DNA from: Paraburkholderia azotifigens
Lineage (GTDB): Bacteria; Pseudomonadota; Gammaproteobacteria; Burkholderiales; Burkholderiaceae
Direction: 5' to 3'
Assembly: GCF_007995085.1 (NCBI RefSeq)
Contig: NZ_VOQS01000003.1
Span: 2,480,001 to 2,544,000 of the forward strand
DNA: 64,000 bases
Shown here: in pieces, positions 19,866 to 28,328 of the stretch
How positions within the stretch are numbered: position 1 is the first letter of the stretch
How the letters are laid out: each line of letters opens with the position of its first letter
Translations under genes and position numbers: made by a program
Notes under the pieces: model-generated
What the model was told of the DNA's origin: nothing
The model's input: the letters and a program-made list of their open reading frames with translations, nothing else
Database searches by the model: none

Positions 19866-20183
19866 GAATGCGCAAATGAATTCCCTCGAATAACGATGCA
19901 AGTCGCTTAACGTCATTGACAGTGTTCTGCTATGAAATGGCAGATTGATGTTGTGACGTCTTGTTCTGCTCAATTGCGTCAGCGCCTATGATAGACAACA
20001 TTCCAGTGTGCGCCTAGCCTCATTCTTGCTTACCAGAAGCGCGCGGTCGCAAACGGAGCACGTGTCCTAAAAGTGAAGCGCTTTTGTATTCGTCTTGCAT
20101 GGCGGCTTGTGTTAAAGCGAATAAGCCGCTTAAAGACAGCTTAAAGACCGCTTTAAGACCGATTATCGTGCTTTGGCGACGGC
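19866..20183. other. pel upstream region
   Basis: This AT-richer region separates the antiporter stop codon from pelA, both on the minus strand, and should carry the pel promoter. No -24/-12 (GG-N10-GC) element was found on the minus strand. A set of phased CTTAAAG motifs sits at its distal end and is listed separately. No terminator with a T-run follows the antiporter. Confidence 0.6.
20129..20157. promoter_or_regulatory. phased CTTAAAG motifs upstream of pel
   Basis: CTTAAAG occurs at 20129 and 20140 and its exact inverse CTTTAAG at 20151, each 11 bp apart, one helical turn. A related GTTAAAG is at 20111. The last two form a 7-bp perfect inverted repeat with a 4-bp spacer. The arrangement suggests a protein-binding array; no known regulator is assigned. 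Confidence 0.4.
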
Positions 20184-21530
20184 TTATCGATCTGGATCAC
20201 GAAACCGGTGATACCAGTTCATCAACGGCGTGGCAGTGACGCCGTGCAGGATGACGGACGACGTGATGACCGCGAGTGTCAGCGGGACAAGCGGGAGCAG
20301 GGCTTGCGTGTGCCCGGCCGGCACCGACTCGAGCGCGAGCGCAAGGTAATAGAAAGACCCGATCCCGCGAATGCCGAACCAGCTCATCAAGCGGCGTTGC
20401 GCCTGCGAAGCGCTCGAACCCAACAGCGATGCTTCCACCGCAAAAGGCCGCACCACGAAGAACAGCACGGCGATCAATACGGCGCTTTGCCACGTGAAAA
20501 GCGTGCTGCGGGAGGCGGCCAATAATGTGGCCAGTACATTGCCGACGATCATCATCACGGCGACCTCGGCAATACGTTCGAGTTCGATCGTAAAGCCGAG
20601 CACCGACTCGGCCATATAGGCGTGAGCCTTTTGCGGATCGGCGGCCGTCGCGACGACGTCTTCGGAATCGACGGTGCCGATCGCTTCGCGCGGCGAACGT
20701 CCGCCGCTCGCACGATGCTCGACGCGGCGCATCGCGACGCCCGCAGCGAACACGGCGACGAATCCATTGCAGTGCGCGAGCTGCGCCGCGCCGAATGCAA
20801 GCCCGATCAGGCCAAGCGCGAAGAACCCTTCGAGGCCGAGCGCCTGCGCATGCCGCGTGCGCAGCCATGCAACCGAACCGGTCATGATCCAGCCCAGCCC
20901 GCCGCCGATAGCAAGACCGCCCGCGATGCCCGCCCCCGATTCGAGCGCAAAGCGCCAGGCTGGCCCGCCGAGGCGGTCCGTCACGTCCGGCGCACACAGC
21001 GCGAGGCCGAGCAACGCGAAGGGCAGCGCGATACCGTCGTTCAATCCGCCTTCACCCGATAGAGAAAAGCGCAACAGGTCGAGGTCGCCGGAATCCTGCA
21101 CCTGGACGTCGTGCGCGAGCACCGGGTCGGTTGGCGCGAGCGTGGCCGCGAGCAGCAGCGACGGACCCCAGTCGAGACCGAGCAGCAGCACGCCCGCGAG
21201 CGTCAGCAGCGGAATGGTCAACAGCATTGCGATGAAGCCGAGCCGCAGCGGCAGCGCCCACATCGGCGCGACGAGAGGCAGCCGCAGGCGCAAGCCGATG
21301 GCGAACAGCGAGACGAGCAATGCGACTTCCACGACGGGCCGCAGAACATGCGCGTCGCGCGCGATATCGAGTTGCAGCAGGCCAAGCCCCGACGGACCGA
21401 GCGCAAAGCCGATCGCGAGATAGAGCATGGCGGCCGACAGCGGCAGGCGCTTGAACGTCGTCGCGGCGACGCCCATGAAGATCAATACGCCGCCGACGAT
21501 CAGATACCACCAGACAGTCTCTGCATGCAT
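20184..21530 (-). CDS. CPA1-type cation/proton antiporter
   Basis: 448 residues with about 12 hydrophobic segments. The ion-binding region is visible as ATLAPTDPVLAHDVQVQDSG followed by FSLSGEGGLNDGIALPFALL, which matches the NhaP/CPA1 sodium or potassium/proton exchanger family with its conserved Asp and the GEGGLNDG motif. It should act in the inner membrane in pH or salt homeostasis. No regulatory or partner gene adjoins it; a DUF3175 gene lies 22 bases upstream in the same direction, so cotranscription is possible. No strong ribosome site precedes the ATG. Confidence 0.9.
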   Translation of the reverse strand: MHAETVWWYLIVGGVLIFMGVAATTFKRLPLSAAMLYLAIGFALGPSGLGLLQLDIARDAHVLRPVVEVALLVSLFAIGLRLRLPLVAPMWALPLRLGFIAMLLTIPLLTLAGVLLLGLDWGPSLLLAATLAPTDPVLAHDVQVQDSGDLDLLRFSLSGEGGLNDGIALPFALLGLALCAPDVTDRLGGPAWRFALESGAGIAGGLAIGGGLGWIMTGSVAWLRTRHAQALGLEGFFALGLIGLAFGAAQLAHCNGFVAVFAAGVAMRRVEHRASGGRSPREAIGTVDSEDVVATAADPQKAHAYMAESVLGFTIELERIAEVAVMMIVGNVLATLLAASRSTLFTWQSAVLIAVLFFVVRPFAVEASLLGSSASQAQRRLMSWFGIRGIGSFYYLALALESVPAGHTQALLPLVPLTLAVITSSVILHGVTATPLMNWYHRFRDPDR

Positions 21531-21552
21531 CAGTACGTGACGCGCCGCATGA

Positions 21553-21987
21553 TCACGGCGCGCGGCCGAACGCTTCGCGCAGCTTGCGTTTGGCCTGCTG
21601 CAGCGTGTTCTTGCGCGTCTTCGGCAGATTGCGGCCTGCGCGGTTGATGTAGAAATTGAGCATCGACATCGCCGACTGGAACGGCGTGCCCTTGCGCCGT
21701 TTGCTGTGCGTCGATGAGCGCTTCAGCGATTGCGCGATCTCATCGGCGGACCCCGTCTTGAAGATGTCTTTCTCGATGTCCATCGCGTCGCTGGTTTCCA
21801 TCACATGATGCGACCAGTACTTCGAATTACGCTTTGAGCGGCTCGAAGCCGCCGAACGTTCGCGATGTGCGGCCTGCGCCTGCGAGTGGCGTTGGCGAGC
21901 CGGACGGCCGCCTTTCTTGCGCGTCGACGCATGCGCGACGGGCTTCTTCGAGCGCGATGTGCCGCTGTGTTTCGTGGTGGTAGCCAT
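21553..21987 (-). CDS. DUF3175 family protein
   Basis: 144 residues, very basic. The first 55 residues are a Lys/Arg/Ser/Ala-rich tail resembling histone-like extensions; the rest is the DUF3175 domain with YWSHHVMETSDAMDIEK, IAQSLKRSS and SAMSMLNFYINRAGRNL. The function is unknown; the basic tail suggests nucleic-acid contact, which is inference. AGGGA five bases before ATG 21987 favours that start over the adjacent ATG at 21990. It heads a cluster of small stress-type genes. Confidence 0.85.
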   Translation of the reverse strand: MATTTKHSGTSRSKKPVAHASTRKKGGRPARQRHSQAQAAHRERSAASSRSKRNSKYWSHHVMETSDAMDIEKDIFKTGSADEIAQSLKRSSTHSKRRKGTPFQSAMSMLNFYINRAGRNLPKTRKNTLQQAKRKLREAFGRAP

Positions 21988-22064
21988 CATGTTCCCTGTC
22001 TGAAACGGCGTCCGCCCGCTATGCTGGCGTAGCGTTGCGTTGCGTTGCGAGCGGACGCGAATCG

Positions 22065-22595
22065 CTACAGCTTGACGCCCCCGGCCTCGGGCGCGTCCGA
22101 CGAGCCGGGCTCGACATCGCCGACGCCAGATTTCTTGTCGCGCCACTCGTCGTTGCCCCCGGGGTTGCCCCCGGTGTTGCCCCAGTACGGCTCGCGCCCG
22201 TAATACTGATGGATCGACGTGGCCCAAGTCGGATCGGCCATCGACGGCCAATGATCCTTGTTGAAACCCGGCGCGTTCTTCACGCTCTGCGTCGGCATGT
22301 CGAGCAGAAAGCATTTGCGATCCACGTGGAGCGTGAGCGCGCTCCATGGGATCGCGAGCAGCTTGTCGCCGATGCCGAGAAAGCCGCCGCTCGACAGCAC
22401 CGCGTAGGCGATGCGCCCCGAGCGCACGTCGAGCATGATGTCCTTGATCTTGCCGATGTCGTCGCCATCGGCGCTCAGCACCTTGTCGCCATCGAGCGTG
22501 TCGGCCGCCATCACGTCGGGCCCCGGGCCGCGCGTCGTGCCGCGTGTCGCGCCGACGATGTTCGCGCCTGCGCCCGTCTGGTTCTGCAGCGTCAT
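22065..22595 (-). CDS. PRC-barrel domain protein
   Basis: 176 residues. The PRC-barrel fold spans about residues 28-100 (VMAADTLDGDKVLSADGDDI, GKIKDIMLDVRSGRIAYAVL, FLGIGDKLLAIPWSALTL). A Gly/Asn-rich tail (WGNTGGNPGGND) and an acidic C-terminus follow. PRC-barrel proteins serve in RNA processing or photosystem assembly elsewhere; stand-alone versions like this are common in stress-induced gene clusters of proteobacteria and have no defined biochemical role. No signal peptide is seen, so it is probably cytosolic. It lies between DUF3175 and a small acidic protein in the same orientation. Confidence 0.88.
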   Translation of the reverse strand: MTLQNQTGAGANIVGATRGTTRGPGPDVMAADTLDGDKVLSADGDDIGKIKDIMLDVRSGRIAYAVLSSGGFLGIGDKLLAIPWSALTLHVDRKCFLLDMPTQSVKNAPGFNKDHWPSMADPTWATSIHQYYGREPYWGNTGGNPGGNDEWRDKKSGVGDVEPGSSDAPEAGGVKL

Positions 22596-22706
22596 GATGT
22601 CCTCTCCCTCGGTTTCTTCAAGCGTTCGTCCGAACTTCGCCTACTTCGTTAAACTGGAAAGCAACCGCTATTCCTTATCCGCGCCTTGCTTTACACGTTG
22701 CAAGGC

Positions 22707-22844
22707 TCAGCCGGCTTCGCCGACCTCTACGGGATCGGGCAGTTCGGGCAAGTCCTTCGACCTGTCGGGCGGCTTCGGCTCGTTGCGCGGCGCGTCGTCC
22801 GGGCGCGTCTCCGAAATGTCGTTGGCGTTCTGATCGCGAGTCAT
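22707..22844 (-). CDS. small acidic proline-rich protein (45 aa)
   Basis: The frame begins MTRDQNANDISETRPDD and ends ELPDPVEVGEAG. It is hydrophilic, with many Asp, Glu and Pro and no membrane segment, and is probably disordered. The gene call rests on a strong ribosome site, GGAGCGATC immediately before the ATG, and on its place among same-strand small genes. No function is recognised. Confidence 0.7.
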   Translation of the reverse strand: MTRDQNANDISETRPDDAPRNEPKPPDRSKDLPELPDPVEVGEAG

Positions 22845-22959
22845 GATCGCTCCTGTCTGTGCGTGAATGTCCACGATGGAAGCGCTGCACGTGGCGTGCC
22901 ACGCGGCACGCCGTGCAGTTTCGATGAAAGGCAGAGGGAAAGGGAAAGGGCGAAGGACG

Positions 22960-23634
22960 TTAAGGCCGTGCAGCGATTTCGTCGAGGTGCTCGAGCAGAT
23001 CCGCCGGATCTTCATAGACGCGCAGCGCGCCGGAGCGCTCGAGTTCTTCCTGGCCGTAGCCGCCCGACAGCAGGCCGACGCCGAGCGCGCGGCAGCGGCG
23101 CGCGGCAAGCATGTCCCAGATGCTGTCGCCGACGACGATGGCATGCTCGATCTGCACCTTCAGACGATGTGCTGCTGCGACGAACAGGTCGGGATCGGGC
23201 TTCGCGTATTTGACGTCGTCGCGCGTCACGACGACGGTCTTCGACGGGTCGACGCCGAGCGCCTCGAGATTCACGGCGGCCGTTTCCATTCGTCCGCTGG
23301 TCGCAATCGCCCACGGCGTGCCGCTTTCCGTCAACGCAGCCAGCAGCGCCTTCGCGCCGGGCAGTGGCCGCACCTGCGCGTGCAACTGCTTGTACGCGCG
23401 GGCGTGCGCGCGCCGCAGCCGCTCGACGCGTTCGATGCTCATGTCGCCGCCCGTTTCGCGCAACAGCTGATTCGTGAAGAGCCCGCCGCTCATGCCGATC
23501 TTGCGATGGATGCGCCACACCGACAACTCGATGCCTTCTTCGTCGAGTGCCTCTTTCCATGCGAGCACATGCTGATACACGCTGTCGACGAGCGTGCCGT
23601 CGAGGTCGAACAGAAACGATGTCGAGATACGCAT
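22960..23634 (-). CDS. HAD-superfamily phosphatase
   Basis: 224 residues with the HAD motifs in order: motif I FLFDLDGTLVDS near residue 8, motif II AIATSGR, motif III lysine in KYAKPDPDLF, motif IV VVGDSIWDMLAARR. A helical cap between motifs I and II places it in the beta-phosphoglucomutase/phosphoglycolate phosphatase-like subfamily, a cytosolic Mg-dependent phosphatase acting on small phosphorylated metabolites; the substrate cannot be named. GGAG lies nine bases before the ATG at MRIST. The gene is last in the small minus-strand run before a divergent secreted protein. Confidence 0.92.
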   Translation of the reverse strand: MRISTSFLFDLDGTLVDSVYQHVLAWKEALDEEGIELSVWRIHRKIGMSGGLFTNQLLRETGGDMSIERVERLRRAHARAYKQLHAQVRPLPGAKALLAALTESGTPWAIATSGRMETAAVNLEALGVDPSKTVVVTRDDVKYAKPDPDLFVAAAHRLKVQIEHAIVVGDSIWDMLAARRCRALGVGLLSGGYGQEELERSGALRVYEDPADLLEHLDEIAARP

Positions 23635-23952
23635 GAAGTCATTCTCCTGGGTTGAATGTGAATGGCGTGAAGGGCAACGGGTCAAGTGCTGCCGCCATAT
23701 TGCGCCCTTTATCGCACGAAAGATTTACGTCCTCTTTGTAATTATCAAACGGCGCGCGGACATGCATCGCGCAAGCGGGCGCGAGAAGCCGCCGCAAACT
23801 TGCGAAGAATCGCCGAAAAGAGTGCTGTCCTGGCCGCACAGCGAGAGCTGGCGCGGCCTTGCAGGGGCACAGCGCTTGCTCGAACTCTGATTGGCAGCAA
23901 CAGGTTTCGCGGTGGTCGGCCGCATTCCATTCACTCAGAGAGGGATACGTAG
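23635..23952. other. divergent intergenic region
   Basis: This region separates the HAD phosphatase from the divergent small secreted protein. It contains an AT-rich patch near 23725-23750 suitable for a promoter. No reliable hexamer pair, RNA gene or repeat was identified. Confidence 0.5.
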
Positions 23953-24216
23953 ATGAGTAACAGAAAGGCATGGATCGTTGCGGCATTGTTTGCGTTGTCG
24001 GGCGGCGCATTTGCGCAAGGCGGCAACGGCGGCGGATCGGCGGGCGGCGGCGGCAACGGCGCCGGCATGAGTTCGTCGGACCAGGCAGGGGTTGGGGCGG
24101 CTTCTTCGGGCACGCACGCAGCGAAGAAGCACAAGAAGTCGTCGCACACGAAACCCGCTACCGATACGACCAACATGCCGGGCGCGGACGCGAGCAGCGA
24201 TACGAAGGGCCAGTGA
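23953..24216 (+). CDS. small secreted Gly/Ser-rich protein
   Basis: 87 residues. The signal peptide MSNRKAWIVAALFALSGGAF ends at an A-x-A type site before QGGNGGGSAGGGG. The mature part is a glycine-rich stretch followed by a Lys/His-rich patch (AAKKHKKSSHTK) and an acidic tail. The layout is common among Burkholderia periplasmic proteins of unknown function. AGAGGG precedes the ATG. Just after the stop codon, a roughly 15-bp unit containing AAGGGCCAGTGA is repeated three times. Confidence 0.75.
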   Translation: MSNRKAWIVAALFALSGGAFAQGGNGGGSAGGGGNGAGMSSSDQAGVGAASSGTHAAKKHKKSSHTKPATDTTNMPGADASSDTKGQ

Positions 24217-24245
24217 CGAAAGGGCCAGTGAAGAAAGGGCCAGTC
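24207..24245. repeat. short tandem repeat, unit about 15 bp, three copies
   Basis: GGGCCAGTGACGAAA, GGGCCAGTGAAGAAA and GGGCCAGTCACG follow each other, starting inside the last codons of the small secreted protein. This looks like slippage-generated duplication. Confidence 0.7.
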
Positions 24246-24319
24246 ACGCTACAGCATGGATGTAACGGTGTGTCCGGCGTCCGCACGGCGCCGGACCAGC
24301 AACGAAGACGGGAGGGTCC

Positions 24320-24511
24320 ATGACGAAGTCAGTATGGAAACAGGCATTGCTTGCGATGGCTGTCGCAGCGTTGTCGTTGGGCGCCGCCTGCAAGAAGGCG
24401 GACAACAGCAGCGCCGATACGGCAGCGAGTGGCAGCGCACCGGCTGCGGCTGCCGCCACGGGCGGCATGGGCGCGAGCGGCACTGCCGCCGCGTCGGGCG
24501 CAAGCCAGTGA
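24320..24511 (+). CDS. small putative lipoprotein
   Basis: 63 residues. A Lys-containing N-terminus, hydrophobic core ALLAMAVAALSL and GAAC at positions 21-24 suggest a lipoprotein signal, although Gly at -3 makes the lipobox imperfect. The mature part is KKADNSSADTAASGSAPAAA and Gly/Ala/Ser-rich, without a fold. GGGAGG lies before the ATG. It may be cotranscribed with the secreted protein 104 bases upstream. Confidence 0.65.
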   Translation: MTKSVWKQALLAMAVAALSLGAACKKADNSSADTAASGSAPAAAAATGGMGASGTAAASGASQ

Positions 24512-24768
24512 CACGGGTTCATGGTCGCACCGGCGGATCATGTTGATGCGAACGCGAATGGACGAATCGATTCGACGCCGCGCTGCTTCATCGAGGACTT
24601 GAAGAGCACGGCATGACTGCGGCAGGTGGCGATCCGCCTGGCGGACGGCGATGGACTCTTGAGAATGGACTCTCGAGCCCGTTATCGCGTTCGACGGGCG
24701 ATCCAGCGTTGCACGGCATCACGATCGGCCGGGGCAACGGACACGGCTGCGCATGTGGAGGTGATGCG

Positions 24769-25062
24769 ATGCGATCGAAGATTCACTTTCAGAGCAACAT
24801 CTGCGGCGGCGATTTTCAGCACGTCAAGGACTGCTTCCACGTCTGGAAGAACCAGCCTCTTGTGTACCGGATGAACCAGCACATGTTCGAAGGCAAGCGC
24901 GAAGTGCGACCGCTTGCGGGCGATCGCGTCTTTGACGATGCGGAAGCCGCGCAACGCACGCTGCTGAAAACGTGCGGTCCGAACGACAACTACGCGCTGG
25001 CCGCGCAGATTCACAACGACGAACGCGACATGTGGCTGGTGATGGCCGCATACGAAGAGTAA
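24769..25062 (+). CDS. conserved-type hypothetical protein (97 aa)
   Basis: I do not recognise a family. The ATG is preceded by GGAGGTGATGCG, an almost perfect ribosome site, which strongly supports the gene and the start. The protein (MRSKIHFQSNICGGDFQHVK to MWLVMAAYEE) has two Cys early, a Trp/His-containing middle and no signal or membrane segment. It ends 12 bases before the convergent topoisomerase gene. Confidence 0.72.
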   Translation: MRSKIHFQSNICGGDFQHVKDCFHVWKNQPLVYRMNQHMFEGKREVRPLAGDRVFDDAEAAQRTLLKTCGPNDNYALAAQIHNDERDMWLVMAAYEE

Positions 25063-25074
25063 TACGGCGACGCG

Positions 25075-26292
25075 TTACCGGGCGGCACCGGCGGCGCGCT
25101 TTCGCGCACCCGTCTGCTTGCGCAGCGCGCGAGACTTTCTGAGCAGCGTCGCGAGCCGCCTGTTTTCGATGTCCTTTTCGGCATCCGCACGCGCGGATGC
25201 CTTGCCGTTTTTACGCGCGCTGCGGCTTGCGAGCCGCTCGCGCTTTTGCACGTGGGCGAGCAGCGCGGCGAATGCGGCCTCGTCGACCTTCATGTAGCGT
25301 TTCGTGCGCTGCGGCAGCAACGCCTGCAGTTCGCCCGCTTCGAACGCGGCGATCACTTCGGGATGGATATAGCAGCGCCGGCAAACAGCGGGCGTATTGC
25401 GCAGCAGCGTCGCAACGTCCTTCACGGTCGCGACGACATGGCGGCGCGCGTCGGCGGCGCTCTCGCACACGAGTTCGCGCAGCGCGGCCATTGCGTACAC
25501 GCTGCCCGCCCATGTGCGGTAGTCCTTCGCGGTGAAATCCGCGTGGCTCACTTCGCGCAGGTAATCGTTGATGTCGGCCGAGCCGATCGTATGGCGCGCG
25601 CCTTCCTCGTCGACATACTTGAAGAGATCGTGGCCCGGCAGTTCCGCGCACTGGCGGATGATGCGCTTCACGCGCGGATTGTCGACTGTCACGTCGTGCT
25701 CGATGCCGCTCTTTCCTGCGAACCGGAAACGCACTTCGCCCGCGCGAATGGTGACGTGCTTCTTGCGCAGCGTCGTGAGCCCATACGACTGGTTTTCACG
25801 CGCATATTCGACACTGCCGATACGGATCAGCGTCGTGTCGAGCAGATGCACGACCGCCGCGATCACCTTCTCGCGCGGCATGCCGTCACGCGTGAGATCG
25901 CGTGCGACGCGTGCGCGTATCTTCGGCAGCGCCTGGCCGAACGCAGCCATGCGGCTGAACTTGTCGGCGTCGCGCGTCTCGCGCCATTGCGGGTGGTAGC
26001 GATACTGCTTGCGGCCGCGTGCATCGCGTCCCGTCGCCTGAATGTGGCCGCGCGGGTCGGGGCAGATCCACACGTCGGTATAGGCGGGCGGTATCGCCAA
26101 TGCGTTGATGCGCGCGATCTGCGCGTCATCGCCGATGCGCTTGCCGTCGAGATCGAAATAGACGAACGCGTTGCGCAGCTTTTTGCGGGTGAAGCCGGGC
26201 CGCGTATCGTCCGCGTGCCGCAAGCCTGCGGGCAAGGTATTCGACAGACCTTCGGCGATCGCGTCAATCGTGCCGCGTGTCATCGTTTTCAT
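25075..26292 (-). CDS. DNA topoisomerase IB
   Basis: 405 residues. This is the poxvirus-like bacterial type IB topoisomerase, which relaxes supercoils through a 3'-phosphotyrosyl intermediate. The N-terminal domain contains VWICPDPRGHIQATGRDARG, the catalytic domain contains LIRIGSVEYARENQSYGLTT with the first Arg and KKHVTIRAGEVRFRFAGKSG with the Lys, and the active-site Tyr is at about residue 308 in RRCYIHPEV. The C-terminal 60 residues are a Lys/Arg-rich tail. GGGAA before ATG 26292 supports the start; ATG 26283 is the alternative. Such genes are sporadic in Burkholderia-group genomes. Confidence 0.95.
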   Translation of the reverse strand: MKTMTRGTIDAIAEGLSNTLPAGLRHADDTRPGFTRKKLRNAFVYFDLDGKRIGDDAQIARINALAIPPAYTDVWICPDPRGHIQATGRDARGRKQYRYHPQWRETRDADKFSRMAAFGQALPKIRARVARDLTRDGMPREKVIAAVVHLLDTTLIRIGSVEYARENQSYGLTTLRKKHVTIRAGEVRFRFAGKSGIEHDVTVDNPRVKRIIRQCAELPGHDLFKYVDEEGARHTIGSADINDYLREVSHADFTAKDYRTWAGSVYAMAALRELVCESAADARRHVVATVKDVATLLRNTPAVCRRCYIHPEVIAAFEAGELQALLPQRTKRYMKVDEAAFAALLAHVQKRERLASRSARKNGKASARADAEKDIENRRLATLLRKSRALRKQTGARKRAAGAAR

Positions 26293-26412
26293 TCGAGTTC
26301 CCGGTTCCCTGTTACGGCAGCGCCGTGCAATAGCAATGCCCGAACGTTGTCCGCGCATTGCAGGCGATGCGGCATTCTTCGTGGGCACCGAACTTGCTCG
26401 TCTCCCACTACG

Positions 26413-26452
26413 AATAGCCAGCAATAGTCAGCAATAGCCAGCAATAGCCAGC
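26413..26452. repeat. 10-bp tandem repeat, four copies
   Basis: AATAGCCAGC is repeated four times with one C-to-T change in the second copy. It lies directly upstream of the ribosome site of the DJ-1/PfpI gene. Confidence 0.92.
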
Positions 26453-26470
26453 AAGCAAGGGAGGACATAC

Positions 26471-27022
26471 ATGGCTCACGCACTCGCGGGATGCAAGGTG
26501 GCCGTACTGGCCGTCGACGGATTTGAACAGGCCGAGTTGATCGAGCCGCGCCGCGCGCTCACGGAAGCGGGCGCGACCGTCCACGTAATTTCTGCCAGGG
26601 CGGGGAAGATTCAGGGCTTCAGGCATGTGGACAAGGGCGACAGCGTCGATGTCGATGCGACCTTCGACAAGGCTGCCCCAGGCGATTACGACGCAGTGGT
26701 GCTGCCGGGCGGTGTCGTGAACGGCGATGCGATCCGTCTGCTGCCGCAGGCGCAGGCCTTCGTGAAGGCCGTCGATCAGGCGAAAAAACCGGTTGCCGTG
26801 ATCTGCCACGGCACATGGCTGCCCGTGTCGGCGGGACTGGTCAAGGGCCGCACGGTGACGAGCTGGCCGAGCCTGCAGGACGACATTCGCAATGCGGGCG
26901 GCACGTGGGTCGACAAGGAAGTGGTCGAGGACGGCAACTTCATCACGAGCCGCAAACCCGACGATCTGCCCGCGTTCAACAGAGCGCTGATCGCGCAACT
27001 GTCGAAGAAGAAAGCGGCGTGA
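26471..27022 (+). CDS. DJ-1/PfpI family protein (deglycase/protease-like)
   Basis: 183 residues with the class-I amidotransferase-like fold of the PfpI type: KVAVLAVDGFEQAELIEPRR at the N-terminus with the conserved Glu, AVVLPGGVVNGD in the middle, and the nucleophile elbow VAVICHGTW with Cys at residue 112 followed by His. Members are cytosolic and act in protein or nucleotide deglycation and general stress resistance. GGGAGG before the ATG is a strong site, and a 10-bp tandem array sits just upstream. A DUF4142 gene follows after 41 bases, probably on the same transcript. Confidence 0.93.
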   Translation: MAHALAGCKVAVLAVDGFEQAELIEPRRALTEAGATVHVISARAGKIQGFRHVDKGDSVDVDATFDKAAPGDYDAVVLPGGVVNGDAIRLLPQAQAFVKAVDQAKKPVAVICHGTWLPVSAGLVKGRTVTSWPSLQDDIRNAGGTWVDKEVVEDGNFITSRKPDDLPAFNRALIAQLSKKKAA

Positions 27023-27063
27023 CGGCAACGCGCACTGCGCGATCGGAGAACCCGGAGAGACGC

Positions 27064-27612
27064 ATGATGATTCGCCCATTCCGCTCGTTCATTCGAGCCT
27101 TTGCTTCGCCTGTTGCCGTCGCTGCCGCTGTCGTATTCGGCGCCGCGTGTCTGCCCGCGAGCGCGCAGACGAAGCTCTCGCCGGGCGATACGCAGTTTGC
27201 GCAGGATGCGTCGCAGGCGGACGCGACGGAGATCGCGGCGAGCAAGCTGGCTCTTGCCAGTTCTTCGAACCCGCAGGTGAAGAAGTTCGCGCAGCAGATG
27301 ATCGCCGATCACACGAAGCTCGCGCGCAGCCTCGACGTCGTCGCGACGCAAAAGGGTCTCGGCAAGCCGCCGGGCGCGGACTCTGCGCTGATCGGCAAAC
27401 TACAGGGCCTGAAGGGCGACGACTTCGACAAGGTCTATATCGAAGAGGTCGCAGTGGGCGGCCATCAGAAAGCCGTCGAACTGTTCCAGAAGGAAAGCGA
27501 AAGCGGCAACGATGCGCAGCTGAAAGCGGCGGCGGCGCGCGCGCTTCCGACTATCCGCCACCATCTCGCGATGGCCCAGCAACTCGCCAATGCACGCAAG
27601 GCTTCGTCATGA
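27064..27612 (+). CDS. DUF4142 ferritin-like secreted protein
   Basis: 182 residues. An N-terminal signal peptide ends near CLPASAQ, and the mature part is the four-helix DUF4142 domain with FAQDASQADATEIAASKLAL, KKFAQQMIADHTK and IRHHLAMAQQLAN. These periplasmic proteins resemble ferritin-like bundles but lack clear metal ligands; the role is unknown and they are often stress-induced. GGAGAG precedes the ATG pair at 27064 and 27067. It lies between PfpI and DUF1488 on the same strand. Confidence 0.9.
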   Translation: MMIRPFRSFIRAFASPVAVAAAVVFGAACLPASAQTKLSPGDTQFAQDASQADATEIAASKLALASSSNPQVKKFAQQMIADHTKLARSLDVVATQKGLGKPPGADSALIGKLQGLKGDDFDKVYIEEVAVGGHQKAVELFQKESESGNDAQLKAAAARALPTIRHHLAMAQQLANARKASS

Positions 27613-27662
27613 ACGGAATCATCAAGGTGTTCATGCCGCGTGCGGCGTACGAGGACTCTCTC

Positions 27663-27965
27663 ATGCACATCACATTCACCGATGAGGCTCCCGTGTTCGA
27701 TGGGTCGAGCCTGACCGTGCGCTTCACGGCGCGCGTGGACGGCGAGCCTGTCGTGTGCGCGATTTCCGCGGAGGCGCTGGAAGACCACTTCGGCGCGGAT
27801 TCGCTGCTGGAAGATGCGTTGATCGGCGCGTTCGAACGCGGGCGCGCGCGTATCCGTTCGGTGTGTGCGGAAGCGCTCGATGAGAACGGCGGCGAAAGCG
27901 TGATCCTGCACAGCGGGCTGTTCCGCGTCGACGGCATGGAGCCGGATCGTAGTCTCAAGACGTGA
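27663..27965 (+). CDS. DUF1488 family protein
   Basis: 100 residues. The sequence MHITFTDEAPVFDGSSLTVR, then VVCAISAEALEDHFGA and a C-terminal LFRVDGMEPD region fit DUF1488, a small cytosolic family found beside stress genes, with no known activity. GAGG lies eight bases before this ATG. An in-frame ATG at 27609, overlapping the DUF4142 stop as ATGA, would add 18 residues (MNGIIKVFMPRAAYEDSL) and could permit coupled translation; I prefer the shorter form because family members begin at this strand. Confidence 0.82.
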   Translation: MHITFTDEAPVFDGSSLTVRFTARVDGEPVVCAISAEALEDHFGADSLLEDALIGAFERGRARIRSVCAEALDENGGESVILHSGLFRVDGMEPDRSLKT

Positions 27966-28046
27966 TCTGCGCGATCCGCGTGATCTGTGCGGTCAAACCC
28001 GGGCTGCCGCAGCAGGGTGCGGCAGCCTCGCATCGAACGTAGTGCG

Positions 28047-28328
28047 TCAAACCCAGAGTTGACTTGCGTGCGGCTTTTCGATGACCTCGACCGGGCGGTC
28101 GCCGTCATCGACAGGGCGGCGCTCGCCGCGCATCGCACATGCTGCGCGCGGCATCGTGCCGTGATCGTCCTCGCACGATTGCATGCGGCCGGATTGCGCC
28201 GTCGTGCTGGTGCCGGCGTGCGTCGGGACGTTGGTCTGTGCGGACAATGTGCGCTCGCGTATCTGCGCTACCACGGCTGACGTGACGATCGCCACGAACA
28301 GCAGGCATTCCGCGCTCCTGATTTTCAT
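28047..28328 (-). CDS. small putative exported protein (93 aa)
   Basis: A signal-like N-terminus (MKIRSAECLLFVAIVTSAVV followed by A and Q) precedes a hydrophilic part with Cys residues (SCEDDHGTMPRAACAMRGER). No family is recognised. GGGAGAATTACC before the ATG is a good ribosome site and is the main support. The 3' end faces the DUF1488 gene across 81 bases. Confidence 0.6.
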   Translation of the reverse strand: MKIRSAECLLFVAIVTSAVVAQIRERTLSAQTNVPTHAGTSTTAQSGRMQSCEDDHGTMPRAACAMRGERRPVDDGDRPVEVIEKPHASQLWV

